A stretch of 5,310 nucleotides of DNA from Candidatus Glassiibacteriota bacterium (lineage in GTDB: Bacteria; Gemmatimonadota; Glassbacteria; GWA2-58-10). Within the stretch, counting starts at the first letter, position 1. Each line of letters begins with the position of its first letter. Shown here one piece after another: positions 1-5,310 of this stretch. The stretch lies in NCBI GenBank assembly GCA_030604975.1, contig JAUVUV010000184.1, positions 1 through 5,310 of the forward strand, written 5' to 3'. The position numbers were made by a program, and so were the translations under genes. The notes under the pieces were generated by a model. It was not told where the DNA came from. It saw nothing but the letters and a program-made list of their open reading frames with translations, and searched no databases.

Positions 1-1
1 G

Positions 2-640
2 CAGAGCAATACGATCAACCATCTTTCTCTTGATAAAACCGGAAAACTCTGGATCAGCACCGAGGGCGGCGGAGTCGCGGTACTGAACCGTGACTCGCTG
101 ACAACCTACCGCACAGAGCAAGGCCTGCCCTCGAACCAGGTTCAGTCCACGGCCCACGAACCGGACGGCACGGCCTGGATCGCGACTAAAAATGGACTTG
201 CACGCATCAGGAACGGGCAAGTAATCTTGCTGGATGCCGATGAACAGGAGCCCGGCTTCCGCTTCCCAGGGGATTATCACTTCACCTCTGTCAAGTTCAC
301 CCGCGACGGTTCGCTCTGGGCCGCTACCTACGGCTATGGCGTGTGGCAGAGAGAACCCGGCGGCCAGTGGAAACGTTATACTGTGGAAAACGGGTTGAGT
401 GCCAACGTGGTTTATGCAATCGCGGAGGGTAGTGACAGGAGGCTGTTTTTCGGCACCGAGATGGGCCTGAGCCTTTTCGACGGCACCAACTGGCGCTCAT
501 ACAGCGCCTCCGATGGCCTCAATCCGGGTGCGATAAGAGCCGTGACAGCAGGCATCGGCGGCTCGCTATGGCTTGCCAGTGTCGATCAGGGCGTGATCTG
601 TTACGACCTGAGCCGCTTTCTCCCCCCTGAAACCTATATT
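2..640 (+). repeat. Five degenerate Reg_prop beta-propeller repeats (protein level)
   Basis: The encoded protein shows about five blades of roughly 40 residues. Each has a turn such as DKTGK, EPDGT or TRDGS, then a strand of the LWIST/AWIAT/LWAAT/LFFGT/LWLAS type, then a glycine-rich turn and a short strand (GVAVLN, GLARIR, GVWQRE, GLSLFD, GVICYD). Three blades are followed by a linker of the type Y-x(4)-GL (TEQGLPS, VENGLSA, ASDGLNP). This is the PF07494-type repeat of hybrid two-component sensors. Those proteins usually carry many more blades, so most of the propeller probably lies upstream of the window. The repeat is visible only at protein level; the DNA copies are too diverged to call as nucleotide repeats. 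Confidence 0.85.
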
Positions 641-3529
641 CGCACTCCCGGCGAAGCAGTGGTGGGGCTGGATGCGGAAAAACGCAATCTTCAGCTCATG
701 GCAGCAGATGGTTCTGAAGTCCCGATATCCGGCACCAATACTCCTGTGGGCAGATATTATCTTGACGGCCGCTACTATCTCTCTACCAGCGTAAAAACGG
801 CAGCAGATACGGTCAAGGAAAACAGGCTGACCCTGTCTGCTACGGCAATGATACCCTGGTGGAACTCCCCGGCCACCCAGTTCCGCTTCTCGTACAAGCT
901 GGACAGTGCTGCCTGGAGTGAATTCAGCTACGGCGGCACGATCAGCCTTTTCGATCTCGAGCGCGGGACGCACAGGCTACATGTCCAGGCCAAGGGACCG
1001 CACCTTCGAATCGATCCCACTCCGGCTGTTTACAGCTTTTACGTTGATATACCCACGATCTGGAGCGACTGGCGAATTTACGCTATCGGTGTTATGGCGG
1101 TTCTGATAGTCTGCGCAGTAATCTGGCGCAAGTCTCTGGCCTGGTACTTTAACAGGCTGCGACACCGTCATTTCAAGCCTGTCACCCCCAACCCATTCAA
1201 GCCCAGCGCACCGACAGCTGAGAAGGAGCGTTTTTTCGGCCGGGATGAAATCCTCGAATCCCTGGAAGAAATTTTCACCACGGAGCAGGGATCAGTAATT
1301 ATCCAGGGCAGCGAAAAAATCGGGGTAACCAGTTTTCTGCTTCAAGCAGCCGAGCTGGCCCGGCACGAGGGGATCAACGCGGTTTATCTCGACCTGGGAC
1401 GCTCGTATTTTGCCGGAGTGGCCTCATTTATTGAACAGCTTCACGTTCAAGTTGCTGAAGTGACAGGTTCAAAGTGGGAAAACTCCGAGGAAGGCGAGAT
1501 TTCGATAGACAGTTTCCGGGAACTTATTACAAATCTCGGCGCTCCGGTTGTCTTGATTTTCGACAACGCAGAGCTGTTCGGCCGTTTGATTCAGCGGGAT
1601 GAGGATAGAGGGACTGAACTTCTTTCATGTTTCCGAGAACTGGTGCTTGGCGGCATAGGTGCGAGTTTCTTGTTCGGTCTGGATAGTCTCAAGGTATTCC
1701 GGGAGCACGCCGGGGTACTTTTCGACATGAGCCGGGTATTCCGATTAGGCGTGGTAAGCGAAGAGGAAGCCAGGTTGATTATCAAGAAACCTCTCGAGGG
1801 GCGGGCCTTTATTCATGACGAAGCTTTGGATTTGCTTGTGCGCCTTTCCGGTGGACACCCCTTCCTTCTTCACAGCCTGGGCAAGGAACTCGTGGAACAG
1901 CTTAACCGCCAGCAGACAAACCTTTGTACAATCGGTTCGGCCTCCCGCACTGTAGAAAAGCTTCTCGAAAACCTGCCGATCATGCTCCTGGATCTCTGGG
2001 AAGAGCTTACCAAGCGCGAAAAGCTGCTGCTTGCCACCACGGTTTCAGCTAATACTTCCGGATTGAAACATTTCAGTCTCAGTCTGTCTGATATCACTCA
2101 AATCCTTGGCTCCCACAGGATTTCCCTTCTCGAGGAAGAGCTTGCCAAAGCCTCGGCTGACCTGGCCCGGAGGGAGCTCATTTTTCTGGAAGATGGCGGC
2201 AACCGGATCCGGGTCGAGGACAGCCTGCTCGGCCGCTGGATCGCTGTCAACCAGGACATAGAGCTGATCAACTCTCAGGAGGAATATGATGTCGGCGAGG
2301 CGCTGCGCAAGCTTGGTGATGAACTTACTCGTTCCTTCAAGATGGAGGATCTCTCCAGACACGTGCTTGGTTTTCTCGAATCCCTGCTTCATTTCGAATG
2401 GAGCGCCCTTCTGACTACGCTGACCCTGGATTCGAGCGGCAGGGAGGTTCCTGTTGCACTTATCGGTAAAACCGGAGCGAGAGCGGAAGAAGTGGAACTG
2501 CCGGATATGATATCAAGAGAAAGCCTGGAAAAGCTGAGCATTCAGGGCGAGGCATTGATAGTCCAGGAGAAGGAGGGTACAGAAGACACTGAATCTGTAA
2601 ACGGTTGGCCTTTCGAAACAGGGACCTTGCTGGTGCCGCTGTTGAGCCGGGGAGCACCCGCGGGGATAATCGCACTGGGAAGAAAGCGGGACGGCGGACG
2701 CTACAGCCGCCGGGACAGGATTTTCGTGGAGACAATCGCCGAACAGGTCGCGGTGTCCATGGAAAACGTTCGCCTCTATGAGGAAGAAACCGAAAAAGAG
2801 CGCCTGAAACAGGAACTGGAAACAGCGCGTAACATGCAGCTGGCAATCCTGCCGGAGAGAAAACCGGATTTCCCTGATCTGGATATTTACTCCTCCATCA
2901 ATCCGGCTACCGAAGTCGGAGGCGACTATTTCGATTACACTCTGCTCGATGACGGCAAATTGATGTTTATTATCGGGGATGTGAGCGGGCACGGTATCAG
3001 CGCAGGAACCCTGGTTTCGATGTCCAAAAGCTGTATCTACAATCAGATCAGGACCGACTACGGGGTGGAAAAAGTGATGGAGGCGATGAGCGACATGGTC
3101 TACGGAGCGTTGAATGAGCGCCTGCTGATGACACTCTGCTATGCGATATTCGATCTCAAAACCCGTACACTCACCTATTCTATTGCGGGGCACCCGTTCC
3201 CATACCATTATTCTACTGAGAAACAAACACTCAACGAGCTGGAACTGGCTGCATATCCCCTGGGAGTCAACAGAGAAGCCAGCTTCAAAGTCAAACGGGT
3301 GAGATACGCTCTCGGCGATGTTTTCGCTTTTTACTCTGACGGGATAATCGAGGCGGTCAACCCTGAGGGCGAGCAGTTCGGTTTCAGCCGTTTCGAGCAA
3401 CTGGTGAAAGAGAACAGCGGCCTGGATGCCGAATCGATTAATTTTAATATTACCATGAATTTCCGCGCTTTTCAGAAAGGCGTCCACCAGGACGACGATG
3501 TTACCCTGGTGATAATCAAGGCAAAATGA
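2..3529 (+). CDS. Propeller sensor / STAND-like ATPase / GAF / PP2C (SpoIIE-RsbU type) serine phosphatase, 5' partial
   Basis: The frame is open from base 2 to the TGA at 3527-3529 (1175 residues, numbered here from base 2). A TTG at 227 is only an internal leucine, because propeller sequence continues upstream of it; the true start lies outside the window. Domains: Reg_prop repeats 1-212 (GKLWIST, GTAWIAT, GSLWAAT, GSLWLAS); Y_Y_Y-like beta domain about 265-345; one transmembrane helix 359-375; ATPase module about 411-650 with FFGRDEI at 411-417, Walker A-like GSEKIGVTS at 436-444, Walker B-like LIFDN ending at D521-N522 and GGHP at 617-620; winged-helix-like part about 666-750; GAF about 764-925; coiled coil; PP2C from about 935. 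The phosphatase acidic residues are present: D975 in GGDYFD, D993 in GDVSGHG, D1113 in SDG, D1164-D1166 near the end. Family knowledge: such phosphatases dephosphorylate anti-anti-sigma (STAS) proteins. Inference: the propeller senses outside the cytoplasmic membrane and ATPase, GAF and phosphatase work inside. The ATPase insertion is unusual, and its P-loop lysine position is V442. No STAS or anti-sigma partner is visible. Confidence 0.96.
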   Translation, partial: QSNTINHLSLDKTGKLWISTEGGGVAVLNRDSLTTYRTEQGLPSNQVQSTAHEPDGTAWIATKNGLARIRNGQVILLDADEQEPGFRFPGDYHFTSVKFTRDGSLWAATYGYGVWQREPGGQWKRYTVENGLSANVVYAIAEGSDRRLFFGTEMGLSLFDGTNWRSYSASDGLNPGAIRAVTAGIGGSLWLASVDQGVICYDLSRFLPPETYIRTPGEAVVGLDAEKRNLQLMAADGSEVPISGTNTPVGRYYLDGRYYLSTSVKTAADTVKENRLTLSATAMIPWWNSPATQFRFSYKLDSAAWSEFSYGGTISLFDLERGTHRLHVQAKGPHLRIDPTPAVYSFYVDIPTIWSDWRIYAIGVMAVLIVCAVIWRKSLAWYFNRLRHRHFKPVTPNPFKPSAPTAEKERFFGRDEILESLEEIFTTEQGSVIIQGSEKIGVTSFLLQAAELARHEGINAVYLDLGRSYFAGVASFIEQLHVQVAEVTGSKWENSEEGEISIDSFRELITNLGAPVVLIFDNAELFGRLIQRDEDRGTELLSCFRELVLGGIGASFLFGLDSLKVFREHAGVLFDMSRVFRLGVVSEEEARLIIKKPLEGRAFIHDEALDLLVRLSGGHPFLLHSLGKELVEQLNRQQTNLCTIGSASRTVEKLLENLPIMLLDLWEELTKREKLLLATTVSANTSGLKHFSLSLSDITQILGSHRISLLEEELAKASADLARRELIFLEDGGNRIRVEDSLLGRWIAVNQDIELINSQEEYDVGEALRKLGDELTRSFKMEDLSRHVLGFLESLLHFEWSALLTTLTLDSSGREVPVALIGKTGARAEEVELPDMISRESLEKLSIQGEALIVQEKEGTEDTESVNGWPFETGTLLVPLLSRGAPAGIIALGRKRDGGRYSRRDRIFVETIAEQVAVSMENVRLYEEETEKERLKQELETARNMQLAILPERKPDFPDLDIYSSINPATEVGGDYFDYTLLDDGKLMFIIGDVSGHGISAGTLVSMSKSCIYNQIRTDYGVEKVMEAMSDMVYGALNERLLMTLCYAIFDLKTRTLTYSIAGHPFPYHYSTEKQTLNELELAAYPLGVNREASFKVKRVRYALGDVFAFYSDGIIEAVNPEGEQFGFSRFEQLVKENSGLDAESINFNITMNFRAFQKGVHQDDDVTLVIIKAK
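3518..3528 (+). promoter_or_regulatory. Weak ribosome binding site and ATGA start-stop overlap
   Basis: AAGG at 3518-3521 lies four bases before the ATG at 3526-3528, a short spacing for a Shine-Dalgarno element. The ATG shares its last two bases with the TGA of the upstream gene (3527-3529). This overlap is typical of translational coupling, in which ribosomes finishing the upstream gene re-initiate on the next one, and it supports ATG 3526 as the true start. No promoter is needed or seen between the two genes. Confidence 0.5.
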
Positions 3530-5109
3530 ACCGAGATCTTACACATACGAAGGCACTCTCTGGAAAATCCCATTCGTCTTTCAGCCATGCAGCAGAGCTG
3601 AGCCGAATCTGCAATATCTTTCTCTCCGGGATAAAAGCCGAACAGGCCTTTGATCAGGCACTCGGGATAATCCGCAATATCTCGGGCTTGGAAAATATTT
3701 TCGGGCTGCTTTACCTTTCCGACAGAGGCCTCCTTGAGCCAATAGAGGACAGTGTTAGAAAGGGATTCCCGCCGCTGGAACTCAACAGGAACCTTCTTGG
3801 ACTTCTTGCAAGCGACCGCAAGGGCTTGGACCTCGGATCGATCGATCTAAAATCGCTTGGCCAGTCCCACCCCTGGTGGCCGTTTTTCGAACTCAATAAA
3901 GTACTCCTCGAAAGAGTTCATGCCCGCCTGCTTCTGCCTCTCGGCATGGGCCAGGAGCTTTACGGGATGATTGTGCTGGGGGAAAACGACGAACCGGTTG
4001 ATTTGGGCCGCGAAGAGCTAATCCTGCTTCAGCTTACCGCAAGACAGGCCGCGCTCGGCCTGGCCCGTTTGAGCCTGATCAAGTCGGTCAAGGACACCAG
4101 TCTCAAGACCAGGCTGAAAGCGCTCGAATTGGAAACCCTTCAGGATGTAGGAGTGGCCATTTCGAGCCACCTGGATCTCAACCAGTTGACCAACGAACTT
4201 CTTTTACGAACAGTCTCTGTTCTCAATGTAAACCGGGCTATGGTGCTTCTCGATAATCCGGAAGACAGCTCCTCCCCATCACCGGGGCGAATGTATGTTG
4301 CAGAGTCGTTCGGCCTGGATGAAGCTGAAACCGAAAAGCTGAATACTTTCGGCGGCAGCAAACTGATACTCGATAACCTGGCAGATATGTCTCACACCAT
4401 GATCAACGATCCGAAGGAGGCAGGCAGAATATTAGGCTGCCGCAAACTGCTGGTGGTGCCGATCCAGTTCAAGGGTGAACTGTTGGGTGCGATCATGATT
4501 GCGGACAAGGAGAGCCGCCACCAGAAGGAGCCGGATTTCGACGAGGACGATCTGAGGCTTTTGACCGCTATGGCCAACCAGGCAGGGACCGCGACCTCCA
4601 ACGCCAGGCTTTACCGGAACGTGCTCCAGATCAAGAACTACAACGAGAACATCCTGACCAGTATCGCAAGCGGGGTAATCACAACGGACCGGAAAGGACG
4701 GATTGTAAGTTTCAATGATTCCGCCGCACGGATTTTTTCTGTCCCTACTGTCCAGGCTGTCGGGATGCAAGTGGAGGCCCTTTTCGAGTCGATTGGCCTG
4801 GATTCTCTCGCCGCCCAGCTCGAGGCAACCCTTAAGGAAAAAAACTCTTACCAGGAAACCAACATCCACGCTGAAACAGCCCAAGGCACCACGGTGGTTT
4901 TCAATATCAGCGCCACACCCCTGATTATTGACCGGGAAAGCGATTCTTTTGCCGGCCTGGTGATCTCGGTGGAAAATATCTCCGAGGGCGCGAGGGTCAA
5001 GGCAACAGTTTGTCTATTGCAGCAGGCAAAAGTGCCATCACCGAGGCCGGCGCATATTCACCACTGGCAGGAATCCACGTATGTAAGGGCATTGCCCCCG
5101 CTTTGGTAA
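3526..5109 (+). CDS. GAF-GAF-PAS signalling protein, output domain missing (chimeric 3' end)
   Basis: Starts at the ATG overlapping the phosphatase stop, so it is the second gene of an operon and is probably made in coordination with the phosphatase. Residues 24-185 read as a divergent GAF domain (LLLPLGMGQELYGMIVLG core, then the terminal helix). Residues 206-365 are a clearer GAF domain beginning QDVGVAISSHLDLNQL and ending in the ARLYRN helix. Residues 371-494 are a PAS domain (ENILTSIASGVITTDRKGRI, then GLVISVENIS). There is no signal peptide or membrane segment, so it should be cytoplasmic. The PAS runs into GARVKAT, a linker I associate with PAS-coupled class III adenylate/guanylate cyclases; a histidine kinase or another output cannot be excluded. 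Residues 495-527 are not homologous continuation: they are the antisense reading of a conserved proton-pump motif, and the TAA at 5107-5109 is therefore accidental. Real sequence of this gene ends at about 5007. The ligands of the GAF and PAS domains cannot be inferred. Confidence 0.88.
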   Translation: MNRDLTHTKALSGKSHSSFSHAAELSRICNIFLSGIKAEQAFDQALGIIRNISGLENIFGLLYLSDRGLLEPIEDSVRKGFPPLELNRNLLGLLASDRKGLDLGSIDLKSLGQSHPWWPFFELNKVLLERVHARLLLPLGMGQELYGMIVLGENDEPVDLGREELILLQLTARQAALGLARLSLIKSVKDTSLKTRLKALELETLQDVGVAISSHLDLNQLTNELLLRTVSVLNVNRAMVLLDNPEDSSSPSPGRMYVAESFGLDEAETEKLNTFGGSKLILDNLADMSHTMINDPKEAGRILGCRKLLVVPIQFKGELLGAIMIADKESRHQKEPDFDEDDLRLLTAMANQAGTATSNARLYRNVLQIKNYNENILTSIASGVITTDRKGRIVSFNDSAARIFSVPTVQAVGMQVEALFESIGLDSLAAQLEATLKEKNSYQETNIHAETAQGTTVVFNISATPLIIDRESDSFAGLVISVENISEGARVKATVCLLQQAKVPSPRPAHIHHWQESTYVRALPPLW

Positions 5110-5310
5110 TAGCGGCTGTCATAAGCAGCAAAAAGGCGATAATTGGAAGCGCTGAAGTAGTCGCTAAAGCAATATCGGAGATGACAAATATACCCGAAAG
5201 CGACCATATCATCAATATCCCTAACAGAAATGCGGCATCGGACGCCCCTATCATTGCAAAACTTTTCGTCGCCGCAAAGTTGGAATTTTTGCCGCCTGTG
5301 GTTATCAAAA
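4997..5310 (-). CDS. NuoL/HyfB/MrpA-like proton-conducting membrane subunit, fragment lacking both ends
   Basis: The - strand is open from the right edge to a TGA at 4999-4997, giving about 103 residues (numbered from the codon at 5308-5306). The TTG there is not a credible start, because the fragment is internal to a much longer family (usually about 500 residues or more). It shows FAATKSF then GASDAAFLLGILM, a hydrophobic helix; SALPIIAFLLLMTAAI, a second helix; and KAGAMPLHTWIP (69-80), the family signature containing a lysine in the proton channel, followed by APASVMALLPAAIDKLL. These belong to the Proton_antipo_M family found in complex I, membrane-bound hydrogenases and Mrp antiporters. 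MALLPAAIDKLL resembles hydrogenase-type or Mrp-like members more than the SALIHAAT version of E. coli NuoL, so the exact complex is unsettled. Family sequence normally continues DKLLG-; here it breaks after LL (5003) into P-stop, which is sequence of the opposite-strand gene. It lies in a cytoplasmic-membrane protein and has no functional link to the signalling genes. Confidence 0.85.
   Translation of the reverse strand, partial: LITTGGKNSNFAATKSFAMIGASDAAFLLGILMIWSLSGIFVISDIALATTSALPIIAFLLLMTAAITKAGAMPLHTWIPASGEYAPASVMALLPAAIDKLLP
5001..5009. other. Probable chimeric junction (assembly join or rearrangement breakpoint)
   Basis: Family-like sequence of the + strand GAF-GAF-PAS gene runs to the ACA codon at 5005-5007 (GARVKAT). 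Family-like sequence of the - strand proton-pump gene runs down to the TTG codon at 5005-5003 (AIDKLL). The five bases CAACA at 5003-5007 fit both genes and could be a short microhomology at the join. Both genes are cut mid-protein at the same place and lie tail to tail. G+C falls from about 52-62% in sampled lines before the join to about 44% in 5101-5310. No inverted repeat, target duplication, tRNA or transposase sequence is seen at the join. Confidence 0.78.

Noticed and set aside
227..229. TTG at 227 as the start of the first gene
   Set aside because: The frame is open back to base 2 and encodes two further propeller blades upstream, so this codon is an internal leucine.
2513..3487. Long - strand open frame of 324 codons opposite the GAF/PP2C region
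   Set aside because: The + strand here encodes conserved PP2C motifs with intact catalytic residues. The antisense translation shows no recognisable domain and is an antisense shadow of a gene of moderately high G+C.
3836..3847. GATCGATCGATC palindromic run as a possible protein-binding site
   Set aside because: It lies inside the coding sequence of a GAF domain (encoding part of LGSIDL), is short, and no second copy with regulatory placement was seen; chance is the simplest reading.
4432..4884. - strand open frame of about 150 codons opposite the GAF2/PAS region
   Set aside because: The + strand has coherent GAF and PAS sequence throughout; the antisense product has no domain features, and no supporting start context was seen.
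5000..5010. Transposon or integron insertion at the breakpoint
   Set aside because: No terminal inverted repeats, target-site duplication, attachment core or transposase/integrase sequence is present; the sequence beyond the break is simply the middle of another gene.
5008..5109. Residues 495-527 of the forward frame as a novel C-terminal tail
   Set aside because: The opposite strand encodes a strongly conserved proton-pump motif over the same bases, so the forward reading is an accidental antisense frame.

Overview
The window holds two co-directional signalling genes on the + strand and, after a sharp break near base 5005, a fragment of an unrelated membrane proton-pump gene on the - strand. 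It looks like part of a bacterial genome, probably an uncultivated environmental lineage. Propeller sensors, RsbU-like PP2C phosphatases and GAF/PAS signalling proteins are common together in FCB-type and other environmental bacteria, but I cannot assign a taxon. Hand counts over sampled 60-base lines give about 52-62% G+C in the two signalling genes and about 44% from 5101 to the end.

Region 2-3529 is one very large open frame, cut at its 5' end by the window edge; no credible start is visible. In order it encodes at least five Reg_prop beta-propeller repeats, a Y_Y_Y-type beta domain, one transmembrane helix, a STAND/AAA_16-like ATPase module with a winged helix and a damaged Walker A motif, a GAF domain, a short coiled coil and a complete PP2C-like SpoIIE/RsbU serine phosphatase. 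This is a sensor that spans the membrane and puts out a signal by dephosphorylation instead of through a histidine kinase.

Region 3526-5007 is the second gene. It overlaps the first by an ATGA and is probably translationally coupled to it. It encodes GAF-GAF-PAS and ends its recognisable sequence in a linker of the kind that usually leads into a class III nucleotide cyclase. The expected output domain never arrives: from about 5005 the + frame only runs through antisense sequence and stops at 5109.

Region 5003-5310 reads well on the - strand as an internal piece of a NuoL/HyfB/MrpA-type proton-conducting membrane subunit. It is open at the right edge and ends abruptly at the same point where the + strand gene breaks off. 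Two unrelated genes, each cut mid-domain within a few bases, with a change in composition, point to a chimeric join: either an assembly or read artefact or a real rearrangement. The last 33 residues of the forward frame should not be treated as natural protein without checking. No RNA genes, CRISPR arrays, insertion sequences or terminators were seen, and there is no intergenic stretch over 300 bases.
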